Part shown: piece by piece, positions 41,054-49,579 of the stretch
How positions within the stretch are numbered: position 1 is the stretch's first letter
Layout: each line of letters begins with the position of its first letter
Assembly (NCBI RefSeq): GCF_920987055.1
Contig: NZ_CAKLBX010000001.1
Location: forward strand, 62,001 to 126,000
From: Novosphingobium sp. CECT 9465
GTDB taxonomy: Bacteria > Pseudomonadota > Alphaproteobacteria > Sphingomonadales > Sphingomonadaceae
Direction: 5' to 3'
Length of the DNA stretch: 64,000 bases
Program-made: the position numbers and the translations under genes
The notes under the pieces: generated by a model
Databases searched by the model: none
Told to the model about the DNA's origin: nothing
The model's input: the letters and a program-made list of their open reading frames with translations, nothing else

Positions 41054-42015
41054 GCATTAGCGAAGATGCGCTGCGCGAAGCGGTGCAGGGTGTGGCGGGT
41101 GACAGGCTGCAGACGTGCAAGCTGGCCGATGGCGTGGCGACGATCATGCTGGAAGTGGGCGGGCTGGAGCGGCTCGATCGTGACAAGCTGGAAATGGCGG
41201 TGCGCGATGCGGTGCGGCAGGCAGGCGTTGGCGAAGTACGGCTGGGGATGACCGCCGAACGCAAGGCGCGGGTGATCATCGCCGTGGGATCGGGCAAGGG
41301 CGGCGTGGGCAAGTCGACGCTTTCGGCCAACCTCGCCGTCGCCATGGCGCGGCTTGGGCGCAAGGTGGGCCTTGTCGATGCCGATATCTACGGCCCCTCG
41401 CAACCGCGCCTCCTGTCCACGGAAGGCCGCCGCCCTGAGGCTGAGGGCAACAAGATGATCCCGATTCCCAGCCCTTATGGCGTCCCGATGCTGTCGATGG
41501 GTCATCTGGTTCAGCCGGGGCAGGCCATTGCCTGGCGCGGGCCGATGGCGGGCAATGCTCTGGGCCAGTTGATCGACGCGCACTGGGGCGATGTCGAGAT
41601 CATCGTGGTCGATCTGCCGCCGGGCACCGGCGATGTGCAATTGACCATGCTTGCCAAGCACAAGCCCGCGGGTGCGGTGATCGTCTCGACCCCGCAGGAT
41701 CTGGCGCTGATGGATGCGACACGCGCCATCGGCCTGTTCGAGCAGGGGCAGGTGCCCCTCATCGGCATGGTCGAGAACATGGCGGGCTATATCTGTCCGC
41801 ACTGCGGAGAGGAAAGCGATCCGTTCGGCCATGGCGGCGCGGAAGCAGCGGCCAGGACCATGGGCCTGCCGTTCCTTGGGCGCGTACCGCTCGACCTTGC
41901 GATCCGGCGCGAGAGCGACGCGGGCAATCCGCCCGCCGCCGGAGACAGCCCGCAGGCAGAAGCGTTCCTGTCCATCGCCAGCGGTGTTCTGGCCTGGCTT
42001 GACGCGAAGCGCTGA
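41050..42015 (+). CDS. mrp: Mrp/ApbC-type iron-sulfur cluster carrier ATPase
   Basis: P-loop scaffold/carrier that delivers Fe-S clusters to apoproteins, 321 aa from GTG 41050. An N-terminal MIP18-like part (MSISEDALREAVQGVAG...), the Mrp-type Walker A GSGKGGVGKST (about 80-90), DADIYGPSQP, VVDLPPGTGDV and the cluster-binding CPHC (near 249-252). An upstream in-frame GTG (40990) would add 20 residues unlike the family. The next gene, a molybdopterin oxidoreductase, starts 6 bp after its stop, then hemH. Confidence 0.92.
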   Translation: MSISEDALREAVQGVAGDRLQTCKLADGVATIMLEVGGLERLDRDKLEMAVRDAVRQAGVGEVRLGMTAERKARVIIAVGSGKGGVGKSTLSANLAVAMARLGRKVGLVDADIYGPSQPRLLSTEGRRPEAEGNKMIPIPSPYGVPMLSMGHLVQPGQAIAWRGPMAGNALGQLIDAHWGDVEIIVVDLPPGTGDVQLTMLAKHKPAGAVIVSTPQDLALMDATRAIGLFEQGQVPLIGMVENMAGYICPHCGEESDPFGHGGAEAAARTMGLPFLGRVPLDLAIRRESDAGNPPAAGDSPQAEAFLSIASGVLAWLDAKR

Positions 42016-42020
42016 CGCCG

Positions 42021-44330
42021 ATGCGTCTTACCCGGCGAGGGCTGCTGGTGGGGGCGGGCGTGGGCGGGGCGCTGCTGATCGCCTTCCCGCTGATCCCGCG
42101 CCGCCACGCCGTGCCGCTGGTTGCGGGCAAGGACGAACACGTCGTCGATGCCTTCCTCAAGGTGGGCAAGGTCCGCACGGGCCGTGGCAGGACGGATTGC
42201 GTACTGACCGTCGCGGTGCCGTTTTGCGAGATGGGGCAGGGGATCACCACGCTGGTCGCGCAGGTGGTTGCGGATGAAGCAGGGGCGGACTGGCGCAAGG
42301 TTGCGGTGGAAGCTGCACCGATCAGCCCGGCTTATGCCGATCCGGTGCTGTCGGCGCGTTGGGCACCGCTGTGGATGCCCGCCTTTGCCGCGCTTGGCGA
42401 TGATCCCACCGGCATTCTGCCGCGCCTTCATGCCGAGCGTGAGCCGCTTATGATGACGGCAGACGGCACCGCCCTGGCGGCGTTCGAAGCGCCCTTGCGT
42501 GAGGCGGGCGCGGCCCTGCGCGCGATGATGGCGCAGGCTGCGGCAGACAGATGGGGCGTCGGCTGGGAGGAGTGCGACACCAGGGACAACTTCGTCCTGC
42601 ACCAGAACAAGCGCCTGTCCTTTGCCGACCTGCTCGACAGCGCGGTGGACTACGATCCGCCTTCGGTTCCGGTGCTGCGCGCCGAACCCCCGCACGAACG
42701 CCCCGGCCAGTTTCCCGAAGGCGCCCCCGCGCGCCACCCGCGGCTTGATCTTCCGGCCAAGGTCGATGGCAGCTTTACGTTCGCGGGCGATGTGCGCCTG
42801 CCGGGCATGGTCTTTGCCGCCATTGCGCACGGGCCGCAGGGCGCGAGCGTGCTCTCGACCTATGACAAGCAGGCCGCTGCCAGAGTGCGGGGCCTTGTCG
42901 GTGTCGTCCATGCCCGGCGCTGGCTCGCTGCTGCTGCCACCACCTGGCATGCCGCCGACAAGGCCGTGCGCGCGATGGAGCCGCGCTTCCGGGCCGATGG
43001 ACCTGTTGCCGATAGCGAAAGGATGCTGGTCGCGCTCGACAAGGCGCTGACCAGGGGGGAGCCAGCGCGCCTGATGGCCGAGGGCGATCCCGACCCGCTA
43101 CTGGCAAAGCCCACCTTGTCAGCCCGCTATGATGTCGAACCCGCATTCCATGCCCCGCTCGAAACCGCCAGCGCCACCGCGCGCATGCGGCAGGGCAAGC
43201 TGGAATTGTGGATTGCCACGCAAGCACCCGAACGCGCGCGGCGCGCTGCGGCAAGGATGGCGGGCCTCTCGCGCCACGATGTGATCGTCTACCCCATGCA
43301 TGCCGGCGGCAGTTTCGATGCGCGGCTTGACGTTCGCATCGCCGCCGAAGTGACCGCGATTGCAGTCACTCTGAACAAGCCGGTACAACTGACCTATTCG
43401 CGCTGGCAGGAATCGCTGGCAGGCGTACCGCGCACCCCGTTGTCTGCACAACTCGATGGCGCGCTCAGCCCCGACAAGGCGCGCGTGCTGGGCTGGCGGG
43501 CGCGGCTGGCAGTGCCTGCCACAGCGCGCGAATCCGGCGCGCGATTGCTCGACGGCCGGGGCATTCGCGATGCGATGGAACTGCAGGACAGCACCGATCC
43601 GATGGCTTGCGCAGGGGCCATGCCGCTCTATCGTATCCCGGAGAAGGCGGTGGATCAGGTGCCGGTGGCCCTCGGCCTGCCCACCGCCCGGTTTCGCGGG
43701 CAGGCGCACGGCTATACCGCGTTCTTCACCGAAAGCTTCATCGACGAACTGGCACATCTGGCGGGCAAGGAGCCGCTGTCATTCCGCATCGGCATGCTGG
43801 AAGGCGAACAGCGGCTCGTCGATTGCCTGTCGGGCGTTGCCCGGCTGGCGCAATGGGGCGGGGGAATCGAGGCATCGGGGCAAGGGATTGCCTGCCACCG
43901 CATGGATATGACCACGGGCACCGACAGCCAGCGTTCGGGCTTCATCGCGGTCGTCGCCACGGCAAGGGCGGAAGCGGGCGTGGTGCGGGTTGAACGGCTC
44001 AGTGCCTATGCCGACATTGGCCGGATCATCAATATGGACATTGCCCGCCAGCAGATCGAAGGGGGGCTTATGTTCGGCCTTGCCCATGCCGTCGGCGGGG
44101 CGAGCGGCTATGCCAGGGGACGCCCACTGGCGGGCCATCTCTCCCAACTGGGGCTGCCCTTGCTGGCCGATTGCCCCAAGGTCGATATTGCCTTTGCTGA
44201 CAGCAAGGCAGAGCCGTTCGATCCCGGCGAACTGGGCATGGTCGCGGTGGCACCCGCCGTCGCCAATGCCCTGTTCTCTGCCACAGGCGCGCGCTTCCGC
44301 CGCCTGCCCCTGATTTCCGAAGGCCTTTGA
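42021..44330 (+). CDS. Tat-exported molybdopterin oxidoreductase, xanthine dehydrogenase/IorB type
   Basis: 769 aa. The N-terminus MRLTRRGLLVGAGVGGALLIAF is a twin-arginine signal. The body matches large molybdenum-binding subunits of the xanthine dehydrogenase family, especially isoquinoline 1-oxidoreductase beta-like periplasmic enzymes (CEMGQGITTLVAQVVADE, HAGGSFDARLD, DIGRIINMDIARQQIEGGLMFGLAHAV and, near the end, DPGELGMVAVAPAVANALF with the probable active-site Glu). The usual small [2Fe-2S] subunit is not encoded nearby. Substrate unknown. Wedged between mrp (6 bp) and hemH (1-bp overlap). Confidence 0.88.
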   Translation: MRLTRRGLLVGAGVGGALLIAFPLIPRRHAVPLVAGKDEHVVDAFLKVGKVRTGRGRTDCVLTVAVPFCEMGQGITTLVAQVVADEAGADWRKVAVEAAPISPAYADPVLSARWAPLWMPAFAALGDDPTGILPRLHAEREPLMMTADGTALAAFEAPLREAGAALRAMMAQAAADRWGVGWEECDTRDNFVLHQNKRLSFADLLDSAVDYDPPSVPVLRAEPPHERPGQFPEGAPARHPRLDLPAKVDGSFTFAGDVRLPGMVFAAIAHGPQGASVLSTYDKQAAARVRGLVGVVHARRWLAAAATTWHAADKAVRAMEPRFRADGPVADSERMLVALDKALTRGEPARLMAEGDPDPLLAKPTLSARYDVEPAFHAPLETASATARMRQGKLELWIATQAPERARRAAARMAGLSRHDVIVYPMHAGGSFDARLDVRIAAEVTAIAVTLNKPVQLTYSRWQESLAGVPRTPLSAQLDGALSPDKARVLGWRARLAVPATARESGARLLDGRGIRDAMELQDSTDPMACAGAMPLYRIPEKAVDQVPVALGLPTARFRGQAHGYTAFFTESFIDELAHLAGKEPLSFRIGMLEGEQRLVDCLSGVARLAQWGGGIEASGQGIACHRMDMTTGTDSQRSGFIAVVATARAEAGVVRVERLSAYADIGRIINMDIARQQIEGGLMFGLAHAVGGASGYARGRPLAGHLSQLGLPLLADCPKVDIAFADSKAEPFDPGELGMVAVAPAVANALFSATGARFRRLPLISEGL

Positions 44331-45358
44331 TGGAACGCATGCAAAGCAAGATGCCGGGCGATCACCCGACCATTCTGACCGGCAAGGTTGGCGTTCTCGT
44401 CGTCAACCTTGGCACACCCGATGCGCCCGATGCGCGTTCGGTGAAGCGCTATCTCAAGCAGTTCCTTTCCGACAGGCGCGTGGTCGAGATTCCGGCGCTG
44501 CTGTGGCAGCCGATCCTGCGCGGGATCATCCTGAACACCCGGCCGAAGAAGTCCGCCCACGCCTATGCGCAAGTCTGGAGCGAGGATGGATCGCCCCTGG
44601 CTGCGATCACCAAGGCCCAGGCCCGCGCGCTGCAGGCGCGGCTGGGCGATGCGGCGATCGTGCGCCACGCCATGCGCTATCAGTCGCCAGCCATGGCGGA
44701 CGAACTCGACGCGTTGCTGGCCGCAGGGTGCGAACGCATACTCGTCGCCCCGCTTTATCCGCACTATTCGGGGGCTACCACCGCTTCGGCGCTTGATGCC
44801 GTGGCCGACTGGATCAAGGCGCGTCGCCGCTTGCCCGCGCTCCGTACATTGCCGCCCTATCATGACGATCCGGCCTATATCGGCGCGCTTCACGCAGACC
44901 TTTCCCGGCAGATCGATACGCTCGATTTCGTGCCCGAACTGCTTCTGTTGAGCTATCACGGCATGCCCGAACGCACCTTGCATCTGGGCGATCCCTATCA
45001 CTGCCATTGCCGCAAGACCTCGCGTCTGGTGGCGGAGCGGTTTGCGGCCAGTCATCCATCGCTGCGCATCGAGACCACGTTCCAGTCGCGCTTCGGCAGG
45101 GCCAAATGGCTGGAGCCGGCGACCGATGCCGTCCTGATTGCCGAGGGGCAGAAGGGCACCAGGGCCATCGCGATTGCCGCGCCGGGTTTTTCCGCCGATT
45201 GCCTCGAAACGCTGGAAGAACTGGCCATTCGCGGTCGCGACGATTTCATCGCGGCGGGCGGCACGCATTTTGCCGCGCTGGCCTGCCTCAACGCCGGTAA
45301 CGAAGGCATGGCCATGATCGAAGCGCTGGTCCGGCGCGAATTGGCGGGATGGCTCTGA
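44330..45358 (+). CDS. hemH: Ferrochelatase
   Basis: Inserts Fe2+ into protoporphyrin IX, the last step of heme synthesis; 342 aa. VGVLVVNLGTPDAPDARSVKRYLKQFLSDRRVV is the typical N-terminal region; the catalytic His is in SYHGMPERTL near residue 209; HCHCRKTS and FQSRFGRAKWLEP follow. The ATG overlaps the upstream stop by one base (TGATG), so translation is probably coupled to the molybdopterin enzyme gene. Confidence 0.97.
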   Translation: MERMQSKMPGDHPTILTGKVGVLVVNLGTPDAPDARSVKRYLKQFLSDRRVVEIPALLWQPILRGIILNTRPKKSAHAYAQVWSEDGSPLAAITKAQARALQARLGDAAIVRHAMRYQSPAMADELDALLAAGCERILVAPLYPHYSGATTASALDAVADWIKARRRLPALRTLPPYHDDPAYIGALHADLSRQIDTLDFVPELLLLSYHGMPERTLHLGDPYHCHCRKTSRLVAERFAASHPSLRIETTFQSRFGRAKWLEPATDAVLIAEGQKGTRAIAIAAPGFSADCLETLEELAIRGRDDFIAAGGTHFAALACLNAGNEGMAMIEALVRRELAGWL

Positions 45359-45538
45359 TTGCGCCTGTGCTGTTCTTGCCGATGCATGATCGGCTTCGCA
45401 ACGATCGACGCCGAATCTGTTGACGATTCGGACCACTACCGTTAAGGGCGCCGCTTTCCGGTGGTGTATCGCCACCAAACCATGAGATTTTCGCGGCCCG
45501 TTTCAAGCGGCCCGCCAGAGGACGAGAAACAGGAACAC

Positions 45539-45799
45539 ATGGCCAACACGCCGCAAGCCCGCAAGCGCATCCGCCGCAATGACCGTCGCGCCGAAATCAA
45601 CGGCAACCGTCTCTCGCGCATCCGTACTTTCGTCAAGAAGGTCGAATCCGCGCTTGAAGGTGGTGATAAGACTGCCGCAGCGGAAGCTCTCATGGCGGCC
45701 CAGCCCGAACTGGCGCGTGGCGTTGCGCGTGGCGTGATGCACAAGAACACGGTTGCCCGCAAGCTGTCGCGCCTGACCAAGCGTGTAGCGGCACTCTGA
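45539..45799 (+). CDS. rpsT: 30S ribosomal protein S20
   Basis: 86 aa, basic helical protein binding 16S rRNA ([21 protein letters not shown] ... [19 protein letters not shown]). AGGAA stands 7 bp before the ATG. A TTGACG at 45420-45425 could be a -35 element, but the matching -10 is poor. rpsT next to dnaA is a conserved alphaproteobacterial arrangement. A terminator follows. Confidence 0.98.
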   Translation: MANTPQARKRIRRNDRRAEINGNRLSRIRTFVKKVESALEGGDKTAAAEALMAAQPELARGVARGVMHKNTVARKLSRLTKRVAAL

Positions 45800-45870
45800 T
45801 TCGCCGTGGCGTGATTCGCGTCTGCTGTCGCATCAGGCGATAGGCAGACGGTGATCTGTCCCAGATTTGA

Positions 45871-45906
45871 AAAATGGCCGGCGTTTAGCGTCGGCCATTT
45901 TTGTTT
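45871..45906 (+). terminator. rpsT terminator
   Basis: AAAATGGCCG (45871-45880) pairs with CGGCCATTTT (45892-45901), with a T-rich tail (TTTTTGTTTG). Confidence 0.92.
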
Positions 45907-46456
45907 GTGACGCATATTGCATGCAGCCTACGCGCACGATTGTTTCAATGTGACAGTGTGCAGACGCAGCAAGTCGCGGAAACTACGCGATTCGCTTGCT
46001 GAAATACTGAAAGCTGTTTATTTTCAAATACTTGATGCAAGTCTGCGGGCCACAGCGAGTCAAGGGCATTTATTTCAGTTTTTTTGCGGGCACCCCGCTT
46101 GCGTTACGGCCCCATGCGCCAATAGACAGGGCTTCACCGAAGACGGGAATCACTGTCATCCGGTGTCACGGAAATTGCATTGATCGGGGCCTGCTGCGCA
46201 ACTGCGTGGTTGGGCAAGGGTAATTTGTGCCTGCGTGACCGACTGGTCAGCGCAAGCTTTGGCAGTCGGGGCGCGACGCGTGAAGATGGACGAATTTGCG
46301 GGAGGGTCCGCCGGCCTTGGGGCTGGCGTGGCGATCTCCGGGCCAACAAGCACCGGATCAACGAATACCGGCGCAACACATAACGGACGGGCGACCATCG
46401 CGGGCCATATGGCAGCCGAGCGTAACACGATAAACAGGAAAGGCCGGGACAGCACG
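45907..46456 (+). other. dnaA upstream region
   Basis: 550 bp between the rpsT terminator and the chosen dnaA start. It includes an AT-rich stretch at about 45985-46095 (TTTATTTTCAAATACTTG; a run of seven T near 46080), where a dnaA promoter is likely. Three GANTC sites (possible CcrM methylation sites) occur at about 45990, 46060 and 46147, close to the number expected by chance. No TTATCCACA-type DnaA box cluster is seen, so this is not claimed as the replication origin. From 46235 onward the dnaA frame is open, so part may be coding. Confidence 0.6.
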
Positions 46457-47851
46457 ATGATCGAAGACCAGGAAGCGCTGGATCTGGCAGCAGACTGGGC
46501 CGACATCAGCCAGGGCCTCAAGAAGGATCTCGGATCGCAGCTTCACGCCCAGTGGATCAAGCCGATCCAGCTTGGCGCTTTCTGCAAGGAGACCGGCACA
46601 CTCGATCTGTTCCTGCCGACAGAATTCTCCGCCAACTGGGTTGCCGATCGTTTCGCCGACCGCTTGAGTCTGGCGTGGAAGATTGCCCGCTCCGAAGTGC
46701 GCCAGGTGCGGATCACGGTGCATCCGCGCCGCCGGTCGCTGCCTGAACTGCGTATCGGTGGTGAAACATCCGTTCAGCCGCGCGCCACGTCGCACATGGC
46801 GGCCTCGCCAGTCATGTCCGACACCGCGCTGTCGGGTCTTGATCCGTCGCTGACCTTTGCGGAATTCGTCTCAGGCTCGGCCAATGTGCTGGCGGTCAAC
46901 GCGGCGCAACGCATGGCGGCCATCGAAACCCCGCAGTTCTCGCCGCTCTACCTCAAAGGGTCGACCGGGCAGGGCAAGACGCACCTGTTGCATGCCATCG
47001 GCCACACTTTTGCCGCCAACAAGCCGGGCGCGCGGATATTCTACTGTTCGGCTGAACGATTCATGATCGAATTCGTTCAGGCCATGCGCTCGAACGAGAT
47101 GATCGAGTTCAAATCGCGGTTGCGCGGGTTTGACATGCTGCTGGTCGATGACATCCAGTTCATCATCGGCAAGGCCAGCACACAGGAGGAATTCCTCCAC
47201 ACGATCGATGCATTGATGAGCGCGGGCAAGCGTCTCGTCGTCGCCGCCGACCGCGCGCCACAAGCGCTCGACGGGGTGGAACAGCGCCTGCTCTCGCGCC
47301 TGTCGATGGGCCTTGTCGCCGATATCCAGCCTGCCGACATCGAACTGCGCCGCAAGATTCTCGAACACCGGCTCGTCCGCTTCGGCAGCACACAAGTGCC
47401 ATCCGACGTGATCGAATTTCTGGCCCGCACGATCAACCGCAACGTGCGCGAACTGGTCGGCGGCCTGAACAAGCTGATCGCCTATGCCCAGCTTACCGGC
47501 CAGCCGGTATCGTTGCAGCTGGCCGAAGAACAGTTGACCGACATTCTTTCGGCCAATCGCCGCCGCATCACCATCGATGAGATCCAGCGCACGGTCTGCC
47601 AGTTCTACCGCGTTGACCGCACTGAAATGGCATCGAAGCGCCGCGCCCGCGCGGTGGTGCGTCCGCGTCAGGTGGCGATGTACCTCGCCAAGGTGCTGAC
47701 CCCGCGTTCGTACCCGGAAATCGGGCGCAAGTTCGGCGGGCGCGATCACTCGACCGTGATCCACGCGGTGCGCCTGATCGAGGAACTGCGCACCCGCGAT
47801 GCCGACATGGACGGCGATGTGCGAACGCTGCTGCGCCAGCTGGAAGACTGA
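46457..47851 (+). CDS. dnaA: Chromosomal replication initiator DnaA
   Basis: AAA+ ATPase that melts the origin; 464 aa from ATG 46457. Domain I (LAADWADISQGLKKDLGSQL... residues 5-80), a short linker, AAA+ core with Walker A GSTGQGKTH (near 167) and Walker B LLVDDIQF (near 228), sensor regions, and the C-terminal DNA-binding domain with the GRDHSTVIHAV signature near 428. The frame stays open 74 codons upstream with ATGs at 46286 and 46409; that part is Gly/Thr-rich and unlike DnaA, so the shorter start is preferred. Confidence 0.96.
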   Translation: MIEDQEALDLAADWADISQGLKKDLGSQLHAQWIKPIQLGAFCKETGTLDLFLPTEFSANWVADRFADRLSLAWKIARSEVRQVRITVHPRRRSLPELRIGGETSVQPRATSHMAASPVMSDTALSGLDPSLTFAEFVSGSANVLAVNAAQRMAAIETPQFSPLYLKGSTGQGKTHLLHAIGHTFAANKPGARIFYCSAERFMIEFVQAMRSNEMIEFKSRLRGFDMLLVDDIQFIIGKASTQEEFLHTIDALMSAGKRLVVAADRAPQALDGVEQRLLSRLSMGLVADIQPADIELRRKILEHRLVRFGSTQVPSDVIEFLARTINRNVRELVGGLNKLIAYAQLTGQPVSLQLAEEQLTDILSANRRRITIDEIQRTVCQFYRVDRTEMASKRRARAVVRPRQVAMYLAKVLTPRSYPEIGRKFGGRDHSTVIHAVRLIEELRTRDADMDGDVRTLLRQLED

Positions 47852-47859
47852 GCCGGAAG

Positions 47860-48045
47860 AAGGGGTTTCGCGCAGAGACGCGGAGAATGACGTGGAGGCG
47901 CAGAGGAGTTGCGTCGGGCCGACAGGTCGCTTTGTCCATCAAGGCTCACGTCCGGGGCCGGGGGAATGATTTCTTCGCGGCTTTGCCGCAAGCGCAACAT
48001 CTCTTCGTGTCTCGCTTCTTCTCTGCGCCTCTGCGAGAACCCTTT
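47860..48045. repeat. Imperfect inverted repeat between dnaA and thiF-like gene
   Basis: The arm at 47860-47886 (AAGGGGTTTCGCGCAGAGAC...) is matched in reverse complement by 48020-48045 (TCTCTGCGCCTCTGCGAGAA...), roughly 80 percent identical. A small GCGGC-TTT-GCCGC hairpin lies between. CAGAG/CTCTG-type repeats of this sort recur between genes in sphingomonads. No open frame with a ribosome site is inside. Confidence 0.65.
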
Positions 48046-48077
48046 CGGTTTTGCGCCGCAGCCCCTACCTGCAAGAC

Positions 48078-48845
48078 ATGACACCCGACCGCCTGGACCG
48101 CTTCGCCCGCCACATCGTCCTGCCAGAAGTCGGCGCGGTCGGGCAGGCGCGATTGGCGTCGAGCCATGTCGTGCTGGTCGGCATGGGCGGCATCGGATCG
48201 CCCGCGTTGCAATATCTGGCAGGTGCGGGGATCGGCAAGCTGACGCTGATCGACGATGACCTGGTCGAGGCTTCGAACCTTCAGCGCCAGACGATCTACG
48301 CCGAGCCTGACATCGGCCAGCCCAAAGCGGCGGCGGCGGCGGCATGGGTCGCTGCGTTCGACCCTGCGCTGGTGGTGGTCAGCCATGTCACCCGCATCAC
48401 CTGCGACAATGCTGCCCGCCTGATAGCAGGGGCCGACGTCGTGCTGGATGGCTGCGACAACTTCGCCACGCGGCTTGCCGTTTCCGACGCCTGCGTGGCG
48501 GCGGGCATTCCGCTGACGTCTGCCGCGCTGGGCCGTTTTCAGGGCCAGATCGCCAACTTCGCCGGGCACCGCACCGATCACGCCTGCTACCGCTGCTTCG
48601 TGGGCGATGCCTTCGATGCCGAGGACTGCGATTCCTGCGCCGATCTTGGTGTGCTGGGTGCAATGGTCGGCATGGTCGGCGCGTTCGGCGCGATGGCAGC
48701 GATGCGTGTGCTGCTGGAAGGCGTCAGCACACTGGGCGACCCGCAATGGGGCCAGTTGCACGTGCTCGACGGTCTGAAGCCATCGCTGCGTACCATGCGG
48801 ATCGCGAAAGACCCGGAATGTGGAGGGTGCAACTCAATCGAGTAA
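48078..48845 (+). CDS. ThiF/MoeB/HesA-family adenylyltransferase
   Basis: E1-like enzyme that adenylates the C-terminal Gly of a sulfur-carrier protein (ThiS or MoaD) for thiamine or molybdopterin synthesis; 255 aa. Rossmann motif GMGGIGSPALQYL (about 36-48), DDDLVEASNLQRQTIY, the catalytic-Cys region DSCADLGVLG, and zinc Cys pairs CYRC and CGGC. It has no rhodanese domain. Given the molybdopterin enzyme 4 kb away a MoeB role is plausible, but ThiF cannot be excluded. It converges on the sirtuin gene with a 12-bp overlap. Confidence 0.9.
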   Translation: MTPDRLDRFARHIVLPEVGAVGQARLASSHVVLVGMGGIGSPALQYLAGAGIGKLTLIDDDLVEASNLQRQTIYAEPDIGQPKAAAAAAWVAAFDPALVVVSHVTRITCDNAARLIAGADVVLDGCDNFATRLAVSDACVAAGIPLTSAALGRFQGQIANFAGHRTDHACYRCFVGDAFDAEDCDSCADLGVLGAMVGMVGAFGAMAAMRVLLEGVSTLGDPQWGQLHVLDGLKPSLRTMRIAKDPECGGCNSIE

Positions 48846-49553
48846 GTCATCCACCCACGCAGGCACCACTTCGCTGGCAGGTCCCAGCCGCGTTTCGTGG
48901 AACCATGCCGATCCCTGGCTACGTTCGAGATTCAGCTCCAGCGTCCGTAGCCCAAGATCCCGCGCTGTCCGCACAAGGCCCGCCGCCGGATAGACCGCGC
49001 CTGATGTTCCGATCGATACGAACAGGTCGGCGGCGGACAAGGCCTCGTAAATCTCGTCCATGCGGTAGGGGATTTCACCGAACCACACGATGTCCGGGCG
49101 CAACGCGGGTTCGCTGCACGAAGGGCATGGCGGGCGGTGGATCAGCGGGCCGGTCCAGCGGTGGCGCCTGTCGCATGCGGTGCACCACGCGGTCAGATGT
49201 TCGCCATGCATGTGCAGCACGTTCAGCGCGCCGCCTCTCTCGTGCAGGTCATCGACATTCTGTGTCACGATCAGCACCTCGCCGCCTGCCTGTTTCGGCC
49301 ACTCGCGGTCGAGCCGGGCCAGCGCGAGATGGGCCGGATTGGGCTGTCTGGTCTGGATCGCCTCGCGCCGCATGTCGTAGAAGCGCAGGACAAGGTCTGG
49401 ATCGCTGGCGAAGGCTTCGGGCGTTGCCACGTCTTCGACCCGGTGCTGCTCCCACAGGCCTCCGCCGCCGCGAAACGTATCGATGCCCGATTCGGCGGAT
49501 ATTCCTGCGCCAGTGAGAATGACGATATTGCGTGGACGTTTCATCGCGACCAT
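48834..49553 (-). CDS. cobB: NAD-dependent protein deacylase (sirtuin, CobB type)
   Basis: Removes acyl groups from lysines using NAD; 239 aa. NAD loop LTGAGISAESGIDTFRG, QNVDDLHERGG, catalytic H116 in HMHGEH, and zinc Cys C124, C127, C143, C146. Y59 and R62 (FYDMR) match the Tyr-x-x-Arg pair of class III sirtuins that accept succinyl and malonyl lysine, so desuccinylase activity is likely. ATG 49553 is used; ATG 49544 is equally possible. Divergent from dapB with only 26 bp between starts. Confidence 0.94.
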   Translation of the reverse strand: MVAMKRPRNIVILTGAGISAESGIDTFRGGGGLWEQHRVEDVATPEAFASDPDLVLRFYDMRREAIQTRQPNPAHLALARLDREWPKQAGGEVLIVTQNVDDLHERGGALNVLHMHGEHLTAWCTACDRRHRWTGPLIHRPPCPSCSEPALRPDIVWFGEIPYRMDEIYEALSAADLFVSIGTSGAVYPAAGLVRTARDLGLRTLELNLERSQGSAWFHETRLGPASEVVPAWVDDLLD

Positions 49554-49579
49554 GAAGCACGCCTGCAAAGGGACAGGCA

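Noticed and set aside
45907..46456. Possible replication origin upstream of dnaA
   Set aside because: AT-rich patch and three GANTC sites are present, but no cluster of DnaA boxes was found, and in related alphaproteobacteria the origin is often away from dnaA.
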